A stretch of 64,000 bases of DNA, from the NCBI GenBank assembly GCA_022376925.1, contig JAIOJX010000032.1, forward strand, positions 205,340,939 through 205,404,938, given 5' to 3'. The stretch comes from Tragulus kanchil (taxonomy: Eukaryota > Chordata > Mammalia > Artiodactyla > Tragulidae). The notes under the pieces are model-generated. The model did not search any database. It worked only from the letters and a program-made list of their open reading frames with translations, and had not been told where the DNA came from. The translations under genes were made by a program, and so were the position numbers. This document shows positions 43,201 to 58,200 of this stretch, one piece after another; within the stretch, counting starts at the first letter, position 1, and each line of letters begins with the position of its first letter.

Positions 43201-46200
43201 TTTGCATTATAGGGGTCCCAGAAGGAAGAGAGAGAGAAAATACTTGAAGAGATAAGAGCTAAAAATTTCCCTAACATGGGAAAGGAAATAAACAAGTTCA
43301 AGAAGCACAAAGAGTCCCAGGCAGGATAAACTCAAGGAGGAACACACTGAGACACATAGTAATCGAACTGAAAAAAAGTAAAGACAGAGATAAAGTATTA
43401 AAGGCAACAAGGGAAAACCAACAAATAGCATACAAGGGAACTCCCATTAGGCTTATTTCTCAACAGAAACTCTACAAGCCAGAAGGGAATGGCATGACAT
43501 ATTTAAAGTGATGAAAGAGAAGAACCTACAACCAAGAATACTCTACCCAGCAAGACTCTCCTTCAGATTTGAGGGAGAAATCAAAAGCTTTCCAGACAAG
43601 CGAAAGTTAAGAGAATTCAGCATCACCAAAATAGCTTTACGACAAATGCTAAAGGACATTCTCTAGGCAGAAAACAAGAAGCAAAATCCCTACTACAGAA
43701 AATAAACCCAAAACAATTAGGAAAACAGTAATAGAATCATGCATATCAATAATTACCTTAAATGTAAATGGATTAAATGTATCAACCAAAAGACAGAGAC
43801 TAGCTGAGCAGACAAAAACCTGTGCCGGTAAGCACTTCCATTCACCACATCCATCTGCTTGAGCCCAAAATTGTATGTGACTATTTCATATTATTAGGTT
43901 AATCATGTTCCCCTTATGGCTTGCAACTGCAATTAGCTTTTATTTTTTACCTGACTACTAACTATGAAAACTGATAGACATCTTTTACTATTATGATTAT
44001 GCAACTACTACTTCATACCACTCTATCATGATAGGTCAACAGAAAAATTACAGAATTCTGTATCACCAAAACTACCATTTAATAGAAAAACCTGTAATCA
44101 CTTTTTAAAATCCAAATGCATTATCGGAATTATCTTGGAATTTTTTGAAAAATACCAATGCCAAGGTACTGCCTTTTTCGAGGCCAGAGTTCCAGATGTT
44201 TCTAATGGGCAGCTACATTTAAAAATAACCGGACTTTATGAGGATCTTTCACTTTTTATCTAATTTGTTTCACTTTTTCTATTCCATATTCAGTGCTTCC
44301 AATTCATTTAGTTTATATTTTCCAATTATTCCATCTCTTTTTGATATTCTTTCAAGATCAAGCATAGTAGAAAAGCTTTTTATAGGACTTTATGAAGGGG
44401 CTAAAAATTTCCCTAACATGGGAAAGGAAATAAACAAGTTCAAGACACAAGTAGCAGGATAAACTCAAGGAGGAACACACTGAGACACATAGTAATCGAA
44501 CTGAAAAAAAGTAAAGACAGAGATAAAGTATTAAAGGCAACAAGGGAAAACCAACAAATAGCATACAAGGGAACTCCCATTAGGCTTATTTCTCAACAGA
44601 AACTCTACAAGCCAGAAGGGAATGGCATGACATATTTAAAGTGATGAAAGAGAAGAACCTACAACCAAGAATACTCTACCCAGCAAGACTCTCCTTCAGA
44701 TTTGAGGGAGAAATCAAAAGCTTTCCAGACAAGCGAAAGTTAAGAGAATTCAGCATCACCAAAATAGCTTTACGACAAATGCTAAAGGACATTCTCTAGG
44801 CAGAAAACAAGAAGCAAAATCCCTACTACAGAAAATAAACCCAAAACAATTAGGAAAACAGTAATAGAATCATGCATATCAATAATTACCTTAAATGTAA
44901 ATGGATTAAATGTATCAACCAAAAGACAGAGACTAGCTGAGCAGACAAAAACCTGTGCCGGTAAGCACTTCCATTCACCACATCCATCTGCTTGAGCCCA
45001 AAATTGTATGTGACTATTTCATATTATTAGGTTAATCATGTTCCCCTTATGGCTTGCAACTGCAATTAGCTTTTATTTTTTACCTGACTACTAACTATGA
45101 AAACTGATAGACATCTTTTACTATTATGATTATGCAACTACTACTTCATACCACTCTATCATGATAGGTCAACAGAAAAATTACAGAATTCTGTATCACC
45201 AAAACTACCATTTAATAGAAAAACCTGTAATCACTTTTTAAAATCCAAATGCATTATCGGAATTATCTTGGAATTTTTTGAAAAATACCAATGCCAAGGT
45301 ACTGCCTTTTTCGAGGCCAGAGTTCCAGATGTTTCTAATGGGCAGCTACATTTAAAAATAACCGGACTTTATGAGGATCTTTCACTTTTTATCTAATTTG
45401 TTTCACTTTTTCTATTCCATATTCAGTGCTTCCAATTCATTTAGTTTATATTTTCCAATTATTCCATCTCTTTTTTTTGATATTCTTTCTCAAGCCTTTA
45501 TCAAGCATAGTAGAAAAGCTTTTTTATAGGTACATATAAATAATGTGTATGATATATATATTTTAGAAAACTTATGAATTTCTACCTAACTAAAAAATTT
45601 GACATTTTGAGTTCACTTGTTTGGCTTAGTATAGATCAGTATAGAATGCTAAATTTTTTTTAAATTTTTAAATTAAAAAAATTTAAAAATAGGTATGCAA
45701 CAAAGGTTTACTGTACAGCACAGTCAATATCTTGTAATAACCTATAATGGAAAATAATTTCTAAATAACATGTATATAACTGAATCACACACACACAAAA
45801 GTCTACTTTTTGAAATTTAGTAATATATATCTTTTTACCAGTTTTTTAAATGTCCAATGGTCATCTAGTAACAAACTGTGAGAAATTTTAAATTATTTGT
45901 ACAGGATATGATTAATATAATTTAATTAAATATAAATCTATTATATTTAAATTATTAATGATATCATTCAAAATGCTCCTATTCTTATTTTTCTGCACTT
46001 GACAAAATATTCTCAGAGAAATGTTAACATGTCTATGATTATATATTTTTTCTTTTCCCTTATATTTCTTCTGATTTTTGCTTTTATGCATCTTTCTTTG
46101 TTGTTAAGGTGTCTAATGGTTTATGGTATCTACCTTCTTTGTCAATTGTACCTTTTATCATTAAAAACATCCATCTTTCATTTAAAATAAACAATTTTTT

Positions 46201-49200
46201 TTAAAAAGGAAAAAAACTCTAGTTCTATTAATATCTATACTGTGACCATAAATACTAACACAAAGAAATTTATAAATCCCACAGTCTTCACCAGAATAAT
46301 CAACTCATTGTTCCTAAACAGGATAACCACTTCCCCAGCAGACAGTAATGCAGTTACTGTCCTTTTGCTATAGAGGAATCTCTTTTTCACGTGAGTCACT
46401 TTTCACCTACTGACTACCATGTCATCATTATGTTTCAATAATGTTTCCACGTAAGTCTCTTGGGAGAACAATGACCTTTGGACCAAGTGAGAATTTTTCA
46501 AGTGTCAGTCAGTAGGTTAAGCTTCAAGGATTATCACATTTAACGCTTCAGTAGCTCTGTAAGAAAGCTACAATTTAAAAATGCCCATTTTGCAGACAAG
46601 GAAATTGAAGCTTAGAATGGTTAACTAACTTGCTTAGCATCCCCACCAGTAAGTAGCAGTGCCTGGACTACAGCCCAGGCAGTTTGACAATAAAGATGGA
46701 CCTCTTAAATTATAGGCCTGTGCTGCCAATAAGAAAACATCCTGGTATCCCTTCAGTGCTTAGAGATACTCAATTGAGAAGAGTATCTAATTCTTCAGTC
46801 TCACTTAAACCATGAAAAGACGTTCTTTTCTAAATCCGATAAGGCATACATCTGATCATTCCACAAATGAAATTTTACATGTACTTAAAAAATGAGGGCT
46901 TCCCTGGTGGTCCAGTGGGTAAAAAGTTCGCCTCGCAGTGCAAGGGGCACCAGTTTGATCCCTGGCCCAGGAAGATCCCACATGCCAAGGAGTGGCTGGG
47001 CAGGTGTGTTCAATTATGAGCCAGCGCTTTGGAGCACATGCACCCAGAGCCAGTGCTCTGCAACGAGAGAGGCCACTGCGATGGGAGGCTCACACATGCC
47101 AAAGAATAAAAATCGATGAAAAATAAATGATTTAGAGCCAAAAAAAAGAAAAAACATATCCATTTATAGCAAAGGTACATACACATGTATATATATATGA
47201 ATCAGAAGAAAAGCTGAAAAACTTAAAAATACCAAGTAATTAATTCATGGTCACCTGGGGCTCCTCGGGTGGGAGAGGAGGCGCTACGTCTTCATTAGCG
47301 GGTGGTAGTGGGGGCTCCTCAGATGCAGAGGGCTCTGGTGCTTGGCTGGTGGCAGGTACAGTAACTTCTTCTTTTACTGGCTCAGCTGCATCCTTTGCTA
47401 CAGGACCCTTTTTGTGTCCTGGCAGATGCACTTTTGTCCTCTGCTGCAAACTAAGCAGGTGCTGTCGATACCAATACTGCTGCTGCTCCTACAACAGAAA
47501 CCATTTTTTAAGAATTTTAATTGACAATCCCATATATCGGTAACTTGGCTTTGACAAACAGCGACATCTGTGTCTATGTTCATGTACTTGTAAGTCATAA
47601 AAGGAAAAGCTCAACTGAGAAAGGCAAATAAACAAGATCTTTCCGTTTTACCCTAAATGTATATATTTAAGTTGAACCATGCATATTAATTCAACATACT
47701 TCACTTAATAAAACACAAAACAAAACACAAAGACATGCTTTTGGAGGTGAGAGCAGTCTTTCTGATAAATGATCAGAGTAAATTTATCTTGTATTTAACT
47801 TGCCTTTACTCGGTTCAGTTTTATCCAAACAGGCCCCCGGTTCATCAGTAAGGCAGCCTCTTTGACAATAAAGATGGACCTCTTAAATTATAGGCCTGTG
47901 CTGCCAATAAGAAAACATCCTGGTATCCCTTCAGTGCTTAGAGATACTCAATTGAGAAGAGTATCTAATTCTTCAGTCTCACTTAAACCATGAAAAGACG
48001 TTCTTTTCTAAATCCGATAAGGCATACATCTGATCATTCCACAAATGAAATTTTACATGTACTTAAAAAATGAGGGCTTCCCTGGTGGTCCAGTGGGTAA
48101 AAAGTTCGCCTCGCAGTGCAAGGGGCACCAGTTTGATCCCTGGCCCAGGAAGATCCCACATGCCAAGGAGTGGCTGGGCAGGTGTGTTCAATTATGAGCC
48201 AGCGCTTTGGAGCACATGCACCCAGAGCCAGTGCTCTGCAACGAGAGAGGCCACTGCGATGGGAGGCTCACACATGCCAAAGAATAAAAATCGATGAAAA
48301 ATAAATGATTTAGAGCCAAAAAAAAGAAAAAACATATCCATTTATAGCAAAGGTACATACACATGTATATATATATGAATCAGAAGAAAAGCTGAAAAAC
48401 TTAAAAATACCAAGTAATTAATTCATGGTCACCTGGGGCTCCTCGGGTGGGAGAGGAGGCGCTACGTCTTCATTAGCGGGTGGTAGTGGGGGCTCCTCAG
48501 ATGCAGAGGGCTCTGGTGCTTGGCTGGTGGCAGGTACAGTAACTTCTTCTTTTACTGGCTCAGCTGCATCCTTTGCTACAGGACCCTTTTTGTGTCCTGG
48601 CAGATGCACTTTTGTCCTCTGCTGCAAACTAAGCAGGTGCTGTCGATACCAATACTGCTGCTGCTCCTACAACAGAAACCATTTTTTAAGAATTTTAATT
48701 GACAATCCCATATATCGGTAACTTGGCTTTGACAAACAGCGACATCTGTGTCTATGTTCATGTACTTGTAAGTCATAAAAGGAAAAGCTCAACTGAGAAA
48801 GGCAAATAAACAAGATCTTTCCGTTTTACCCCTAAATGTATATATTTAAGTTGAACCATGCATATTAATTCAACATACTTCACTTAATAAAACACAAAAC
48901 AAAACACAAAGACATGCTTTTGGAGGTGAGAGCAGTCTTTCTGATAAATGATCAGAGTAAATTTATCTTGTATTTAACTTGCCTTTACTCGGTTCAGTTT
49001 TATCCACAGGGGTCTCGTGATTAATGAATATAGCTAAATAGTTCTATTTTCTTTGTCTTCTCTTCTCCATTGTCCTTCCTTCTTCTAAAACACCTGCTGT
49101 ATCATTAATCTTGCCATACCCAGGAATATATAAGTGAGAATATACTGTGTTTCAGAACTCTATTATAAAGCTTTCACTCTTTCAAATTATACTTTAATTT

Positions 49201-52200
49201 GATTTTCTGGATGCTTATTTTGTGCCTCCATTTTCTAAAAACTACTAAGTTTAATTGGAAAAACATTAGAAGACACAGCCTCTCCTCATTATTCATGGAT
49301 TCTGTATTTGTGAATTGGCTCACTTGCTAAAATTTATTTCTAACTCCAAAATAACACTCAGGGAACTTTCAGTCACTTGTGGACACTCATAGATGGGCAA
49401 AACATTTTAGTTACCATACCTGCAGAAAACAGCCCTGCTCAGCCTTTTGGTTTAGCTCTTATACTGTAAATAAGTGTTCTTTTCAGGTCTATTTTTAAGG
49501 CCACGTTTTTCACATATATGTACTTTTTGATGAAGATTTTTCTGTTTAAAATGCTCCCCAAGGGCTTCCCTGGTGGCCCAGTGGGTAAGGACACCGCCTT
49601 GCAGTGCAAGGGGCGCTGGTTCGATCCCTGGCCTGGGAAGATCCCAGCGGAGTGGCTGGACCCATGTGTCCAATGACTGAGCCGGAGCTCTGGAGCGCCT
49701 GCGCCCAGAGCCAGTGCTCTGCGACAACAGAGGCCACCGCAATGGGAGGCCCACACGGGCCAAAGAACAAAGACGGATGAAAATAGACAAATGAAAGACC
49801 AACAGAAGTAGCCCGCCTGCTCCCCTCCCTCCCTACCCGCCCCCAAATAAATAAATAAACCTTTAAAATGCTCCCCAAGTATACTGCTGAACTGCTATCT
49901 ACTCTTCCTAAGTGCAAAGACTGTGATGGACCTTACTGAAAATATACTTGTGCTGGATAAGTATCCTTCAGACACGTGTTACAGTGCTGCTGGCTGTGAG
50001 TTCAATGTTAATGAATCAACAATATGCATTAAATAAGGTGTCTTTAAACAGAAACACATATAAAACAAAGTTATGTGCCAACTAGTTGATGAAAATATGG
50101 CCAAAGGCCCACAGGAACCTAACCCTGTATTTCTTCTAGAAGCAATAGTTCCGATTTCACTAATTCAGTGTTCTTAAAACTTAATAAAATATAAATACCT
50201 CAAAAAAAATATATATATATCAATTAAAGAGACTCAACAACAAATAAGCAAATAAACAATAACTAAAATCAATTTAAAACATTTCACTGATCAGAAATAA
50301 CTACGGGATCCTCATTATCCCAGTGTTCACTATATAGTCCCCCATGGCTACAAGGCTGCATAAGGAAAAAATAGGCTGTCATAACACTAAAATACTCAGT
50401 AATGAACTGCCCTATATACTTCTATAATTAACAACAGCTTATAAAAATAGCATTTATTTCCACTACAATGATAAAGATGCAGAATTTTATGAAAGTGACA
50501 TTGGAGAACTTCAGAATTCATTAATGATAGTTAAGGATCTAGCAGAAGTACTACTAGTTACCAACCAAAAAGAAGTCTTATAATAGGAACTTCAAAAGAG
50601 AATGACATGAATACTAAAGGCTGAAAAACAGTCCCTGGAAAAATGTACAAATCCCTAAAATATTTTTCAACATAGCCAAAAATGAAATAAATGATGATAG
50701 TATAATGTTGTCATACAATTTTGCCACAAAAATTATAGCGGCAAATCTAACTAATGTATCTAGTCTACACTCTATTTTTTGTAAACTTTTAAGACTGAGC
50801 TCTATTTTCCAACACTGTGACCCAAATCAATTTTTTTTATCACTTTACACAATAAACTTTTGGTCCTTGTGCTAAATGGATTAATTTTACTTGTATTCAT
50901 TGGGATTCATTATCTTTGGATAACCAAGATTTCCTACTGCTACTATTGTCTAATTTTCCACATGCAAATACACATTATATTCTTTTCTCACTAAACATAC
51001 TGTTTTGTTATCTGTTTTTTTTCATTCACAGAATGTGATTTTCTTGGGAGAGAGATGTCTCATGTTTTTCTCATATCCTACCTGGTGCTTAAGCACAGTG
51101 CCGGAGCACACAGTAGAATGTCAGTAAGTGGCTGTTGATTAGCTAAAGACTCCTCTTCCAGGCTACTAACTTCTCTGACCTGAAACTTGCTGCAATTCAT
51201 CTGAAAGAATAAATTCCATCAAGAATAAACTCCAGGGTTTCCCTGGTGGTCCAGTGGGTAAGGACACCGCCTTGCAGTGCAAGGGGCGCCGGTTTGATCC
51301 CTGGCCTGGGAAGATCTCACGTGCCACGGAGCAGTTGAACTGATGTGTCCAACTACTGAGCCGCAGCTCTGGACTGCATGCACCCAGAGCCGGTGCTCTG
51401 CAGCGACAGAGGCCACTGCAATGGGAGGCCCACACAGGGCAAAGAACAAAGATGGATGAAAATAGACAAATGAAAAGACCAATAGAAGTGCCCTCCTCTC
51501 CGCCAAAAAAAGAATAAACTCCAACTTGAAGTCCGGGTCATGACAAGGTTTTTCTCTTTCATCATATACATAATCATCATCTCCTATAATGTAATTCCTT
51601 CCACTATTCGACATGGAAAAAAAAAGCACACTGCCTGTGACAGTCAAAAATAATGCAATATTAACACATTTTCAATTTTTTTCCATTATTGTATGAAAAT
51701 ACTGAAAACAGTAACAGGCTTATCTTTAGTGTTAAAAAAATAAACTCTTTCAAGAAGTTAAAAGTTTCCCTTTTTTAAGTTGCTTTGAAAGCATTACCAA
51801 AATATACAAAGATAAAACTATCTTCCATAAGCTAGAAGCCAATGGCTACAGATATGAGGATGAGTCAGGTCAAGACTCTTTATCAATTTATACTCACCTT
51901 ATTTTCATGCTTTCTATCTAGGTGCTCAAGTACTTGTTGGTTTACTGACAGTGTGCACTGTAAGTCTATTTCTATTTAATATGAACTCAATAAGCAGAAG
52001 CCAGATCTAATTCAATCCTAAAACAAGGCACTGGCACATTTTTAAGGCTCTACAAATGAATGTGTGGTGTTCCCACATTCCCTTGTAGCTCAGCTGGCAA
52101 AGAATCCACCCATGCAGGAGATTTGGATAACCAAGATTTCCTACTGCTACTATTGTCTAATTTTCCACATGCAAATACACATTATATTCTTTTCTCACTA

Positions 52201-55200
52201 AACATACTGTTTTGTTATCTGTTTTTTTTCATTCACAGAATGTGATTTTCTTGGGAGAGAGATGTCTCATGTTTTTCTCATATCCTACCTGGTGCTTAAG
52301 CACAGTGCCGGAGCACACAGTAGAATGTCAGTAAGTGGCTGTTGATTAGCTAAAGACTCCTCTTCCAGGCTACTAACTTCTCTGACCTGAAACTTGCTGC
52401 AATTCATCTGAAAGAATAAATTCCATCAAGAATAAACTCCAGGGTTTCCCTGGTGGTCCAGTGGGTAAGGACACCGCCTTGCAGTGCAAGGGGCGCCGGT
52501 TTGATCCCTGGCCTGGGAAGATCTCACGTGCCACGGAGCAGTTGAACTGATGTGTCCAACTACTGAGCCGCAGCTCTGGACTGCATGCACCCAGAGCCGG
52601 TGCTCTGCAGCGACAGAGGCCACTGCAATGGGAGGCCCACACAGGGCAAAGAACAAAGATGGATGAAAATAGACAAATGAAAAGACCAATAGAAGTGCCC
52701 TCCTCTCCGCCAAAAAAAGAATAAACTCCAACTTGAAGTCCGGGTCATGACAAGGTTTTTCTCTTTCATCATATACATAATCATCATCTCCTATAATGTA
52801 ATTCCTTCCACTATTCGACATGGAAAAAAAAAGCACACTGCCTGTGACAGTCAAAAATAATGCAATATTAACACATTTTCAATTTTTTTCCATTATTGTA
52901 TGAAAATACTGAAAACAGTAACAGGCTTATCTTTAGTGTTAAAAAAATAAACTCTTTCAAGAAGTTAAAAGTTTCCCTTTTTTAAGTTGCTTTGAAAGCA
53001 TTACCAAAATATACAAAGATAAAACTATCTTCCATAAGCTAGAAGCCAATGGCTACAGATATGAGGATGAGTCAGGTCAAGACTCTTTATCAATTTATAC
53101 TCACCTTATTTTCATGCTTTCTATCTAGGTGCTCAAGTACTTGTTGGTTTACTGACAGTGTGCACTGTAAGTCTATTTCTATTTAATATGAACTCAATAA
53201 GCAGAAGCCAGATCTAATTCAATCCTAAAACAAGGCACTGGCACATTTTTAAGGCTCTACAAATGAATGTGTGGTGTTCCCACATTCCCTTGTAGCTCAG
53301 CTGGCAAAGAATCCACCCACAATGCAGGAGATCCCTGTTCGATTCCTGGGTTGGGAAGATTCCTCAGAGAAGGGATAGGCTACCCATTCCAGTATTCTTA
53401 TAATTCCCTGGTGGCTCAGACGGTAGAGTCTGCCTGCAATGCGGGAAACCTGGATTCAATCCCCGGGTAGGGAAGATCCCCTGGAGAAGAAATGGCCACC
53501 CACTCCAGTATTCTTCCCTGGAAAATCCCATGGACTTAGGAACCTGGCAGGCTACAATCCAAGAGGTCATAACAAGTCAGACACGACTAAGCAACTAACG
53601 CACAAACGAATAATGATCCTCAAATGAATACAGGTCCTCAATGATCCCAGAGAAGGTTGCTTTATCTCTGTTTTAGAAAGGAATAAAAACCTGCCTGGAC
53701 TTGACTGTGATGATAGCCAGTTCTTCCAATTTCCCTTTACATCAGACCACTCCATCTCATGTGGGGTATTAGCTCATAAGCAGAGGAAAAATATAGTATG
53801 TGTCATGTTCAAAAGAGACTGGATGGGGCTTCCCTGGTGGTCCAGTGGGTAAAAAGTCCGCCTTGCAGTGCAAGGGGCATCAGTTTGATCCTTGGCCTGG
53901 GAAGATCCCACGTGCCAAGGTAAAGAAGAGCTGGTGTATCCAATTATGAGCCAGTGCTCTGGAGTGCCTGCGCCCAGAGCCAGTGCTCTGCAACGAGAGG
54001 CCACTGTGATGGGAGGCCCACCCATGCCAAAGAATAATAAAGATGGATGAAAAATAAACAATGACTTAGAGGCACATGAAAACTTTTTTTTAAAAAGAGA
54101 GAGAGATTGGATGGAGTTAAAAAGTAAGGATGTATATACCATTACCAAAAAGATGCTAATTAATTCGGTAAGTACTTACTGACCACTTGCTATCAGTACA
54201 GCAAGGAATTAAGTACTAAATGATTTTTCAAGTAGGGAAATATAAAGAAGGAGGGGAAGGGACAGATAGAGAGAGGATGAATGAATGAATACATTTGTTT
54301 TTGTGTGTGATGCTTTAAAGATTAACTCTGAAAGGTTGCCTTTCCTAGCCAGGTTGATTAGGATAAGTACCTGTAACATTAAATATTCAATGTCATATCC
54401 TAAAGCAAGTGGGATGGGGAAGGCAGACTTGGTAAAATGAAATGGATTTCCAGTTCAAAAATTTACTTAAAATATATTTTCAGTATTTTTGAAGTTCACA
54501 CTCTATTCCAGAAATTAAAGTCATCAGATAATCTTCATCCACCCCTCCAAAAAAACCTCCTTTACTTTCCTCTTCCTCCAGCTCCAACCCACACTCTCCC
54601 TCTCCTTCAGTCAAACAACTTCTTTCTTTTTTTTTTTCAAGTATCACAATGTTTCAAACAACTTCTTCAGAGGATCTTTCCAACCCAGGGATGGAAGCCA
54701 GGTCTCCTGCATTGCAGGTGGCTTCTTTACCAGCTGAGCTACCAGAAAAGCCCTAAACTTCTTGAAAGAGTTGTCTGTACTCACCATCCCCATTTCCTCA
54801 CCTTCCATCACTCCTCAAATCAATGCAATATGGCTTCTTTCACTATGAAACTGCTCCTGCCAAGGTCAACAATAATCTACACGTCAGTAAATGCAAAAGA
54901 TAACTCACAGTCTTCCTCTTGCTTGACCTCTCAGCGGCGACACAGTCAACCACTCCCTTCTCCTGAAAGCAGTCTTCCATTCACTTCTGTGCACTCTGCT
55001 GTCCTGATTTTCCCATCTACTTATCTGGCCTCTCTTCCTCTTGGTTCCTTTAGGTAATGTGGTTCTGCAGGACTACGCTCAATATCCTTTAAACTTTATT
55101 CTTACTCTACACACACTCCTCAGGAGATCTCATTTCTGTGTCTCCAAGTATCATCTTTATGCTGATGACTCCCAAGTCCATCACATCTCTCAGATCTGGC

Positions 55201-58200
55201 TTCTAGACTCCAGACCTGTACCTAACTTCTGATCAGACATCTCTATCTGGAACATTCTGTCTCAAGGATCTTAAAACTCAGTAAGTTTAAAACTTAACTC
55301 ATCATTCTTCCTTCATCCCCAGACCTGTTCTTCCTTCTGCAGCTTACTGTAAATGGAACCATCATCCACCCAGTCTCCTGCCCGAGAAACCCAGGGGTCA
55401 TCCCTGACGCCACCCTTCCCACTACTACTCCAACTCCCACTGGGTCCCAGCACCTAAACATTTCTCCAGTCTTTCCACTTTTCTCTACCTCCTCCATCGC
55501 CATCCACATCTACGTCACTGTTAACCCTTGCTAGGATCACTTTCAAAATTACTCTTGCTCCTTTTCATCCTGTTCTCCCCAAAGCAGAGTGAACTTTCAA
55601 AAACCCAATCTGTCTCAATGGCCTCCATAAAATCCTTCAATAGCTTCTCCTACTACTCTTAAGATAAAGTCCTCATAAGTCCTCCCAGGCCTGGTTTATA
55701 CCTACCATTCTCATCTTGAGCTTTCAGTGAACCTTACTGAACTTAATTCCTTGAACTCTATCTGGTCATTTCCTACCCTGTCTTCAGATTTCATTAAAAT
55801 AGATCTTGAGAAGGGAGACCTCTTCAATTCAGTCAGAGCTCCTGGCTATATTAAATCATTTGAAAAATATTTATTCTTCATCTACCTGAGCAAGGCATTG
55901 TGAATACAAACGTGAGCTTAAGGAAGCTTACCTTTGCCTATCCCTTATGGCACAGTCTAAATTTTCTAGTTTATAATTCTTCATCACTTTTCACTTCTCT
56001 TAATTACTTTTTAAATGTCTTTTCCTCCCACGGGAACAAGTCCATGAGGGCAGGTACCCTGCCGATTTTGTTCACCATCTCATCTCCAGTACTCAGCCCA
56101 GCTCATGACACACAGTTGTTACTCAATAAATATGTGAATATTAAATGATAACTATGGGGCTTCTCTGGTGGTCCAGTGGGTAAAGAGTCCACCTTGCAGT
56201 GCAGGGGGCACTGTTTCGATCCCTGACCCGGGAGCATCCCGTGTGACGTGGAATGGCTGGACCAGTGTGTCCTGCAGGCCAGCACTCTGGAGTGCATGCG
56301 CCCAGGGTCAGTGCTGTGCAACAAAAGAGGCCACTGCAATGGGAGGCCCACACAGGCCAAAGAATAAAGATGGATGAAAATAAATAATAAATAAATAAAT
56401 AAAAGAGCTCAAAATTAAAAAAAAAAATAACTAAAAGCTATAGTCACAGCCAACAACTTTATCTAAATAAGTTTCAAGAATAAAAATAAAAATCACAATT
56501 CATAGAAAAAAAACCAGTATGCATTTTACCTAGCTGGTCCTTTAAACTCACAGAAATGTTAATTCTTTAAAAAAGACACATTCCATTAAATCAGCAACAC
56601 CTTACTATGAAAACTAGATATTAAATGGAAGACTATCAAGCATTTATCCTTTCTATGTTAACTGTATTTCTAATCAAATAGCCCTACTTCATAAGTGATA
56701 AAGTTTATGGAATTCCTTATGGTAAATGTAGAAGAAATGGCAAAAAAAAAATCACCACACTGCCATTTCTTACTAGGAAATTATTTACTCAAAGACTATC
56801 AATGGATGAACCACTAGATAAAACATTAGATGCAGTACTTATGGGAAGTTTTACAGTGGAGGAACCAGACTCCCACCCCTAAGCAATCCTGGCAACACTG
56901 GGGGACAATCAGGTACTGAGTGCCTCCTGATGGGATGCAAAAGTACATAACACCACCTAGGCTTAAGTCCCCTTGCCAAAAGGTGAACTTAAATCCAAGA
57001 AGGTTTCACAGTTAACGTCTAGTTTACAAAACATCTGGGAGTGAGAAGAACAAGGCAAATGACTTCATGAAACAGCAGATAAATTCAGAACGTGGGACAT
57101 TCTATAGGACAACAAACAGATTTTTCATCAAGCTCAATGGCAGGTGTAGACTGACCTAAATCAGGGGTTCCTAAAGTAAGAGTGATTTTGTCCCCAGGGG
57201 ATATTTAGCAATGTCTGGAAATATTTTTGGTTGCTGCCACTGTTACCCCTTCTCTAGGGGGTCTTCTCAACCCAGCAATCAAACCAAGATCTCCCACATT
57301 GTAGATGGATTCCTTACCAGCTGAGTTACCAGGGAATCTTCCATCTAGCAGACAGAAGCTGCTAAATATTCTACAATGCATAATACAGCCCTACAACAAA
57401 ATTATTTTGCCCCAAAGTGTCTAAATTGAATCCTGATTTGAACAAACTATTGAGTCCATTTGGGAGTTTTAACATGGATAATATCAAGGAATTATTTTTA
57501 TCAGTATGATGAGACAACAGGGGCAATGTGAATAGGTCAAATATTAGATGACAGGAAAAAACATTAATTCTGTTAGGTGTTATAATGTGTGTTTACCTTA
57601 GAAAAAGTCCTTTAAAAAAAATAAGCGTCAATTAATTAAGAGTGCAGGAATGAAATCACATGAGATCTAAGATTCATTTAAAAATATTTCAGAAAGAACA
57701 ACAATAAAAGCCTAGATAAACATATATGGTAAAATCTTGATACCTGTTGAACCTGAGTGATGGGTATATGGGTGAAAATCATGACATTTTCTCTACTCTT
57801 GTGCATGTTAAAACCTTTCACCATAAAAAAAACCTGTTAATGAAACATCCCCCAAATAAAATATGAATCAATGAAGAAAGGTTAATTGTCAGAGATTGGC
57901 ACAGAAAATGTTTATTATCCTAATAAACCAAAGTATCCTAAGTCTAGAATGTGATAACCCATGTATCTTATTCAACACATCTTTGTGGAGAGCCGACAAT
58001 TTGCAAGGCACTGTCCTAGGTGCTACAGGGGATAAAAACAGTAAATGAACATAGAAAACAGACTTGTGGACACAGAGGGAGAAGAAGAGGATGGGAGGAA
58101 GCACTGAAACATACACACTGTCATATGTAAAACAGACAGCTAGTGGGAAGTTACTGTATAACACAGGAACCTTAACCCAGTGCTCTGTGACAACCTAGAG

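Larger units (their letters stand above)
41160..43860 (+). mobile_element. L1 LINE 5' region and ORF1, interrupted by BovB
   Basis: The left part (41160-41880) is L1 5'-UTR-like. The right part (about 42660-43858) carries the start of ORF1 and its C-terminal region ([13 protein letters not shown], then [21 protein letters not shown] text in broken frames). The ORF is disrupted by stops and insertions; not active. Confidence 0.75.
46683..47827. repeat. Tandem duplication G, left copy
   Basis: Direct repeat with 47861-49006 at an offset of 1178-1179. A filler of about 33 bp (47828-47860) sits between them. It contains a complete exon 2 and a SINE. Confidence 0.95.
40636..48432 (-). other. YLPM1 intron 2 (longer reading)
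   Basis: It runs from exon 3 to the right copy of exon 2 (to 47254 if the left copy is used). It holds a SINE (40809-41160), the L1/BovB/SINE nest (41160-43860), duplication F (43259-45530), an L1 3' end (45680-45810), a MIR (46540-46690) and the left copy of duplication G. 45820-46530 shows nothing but AT-rich sequence. Confidence 0.75.
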
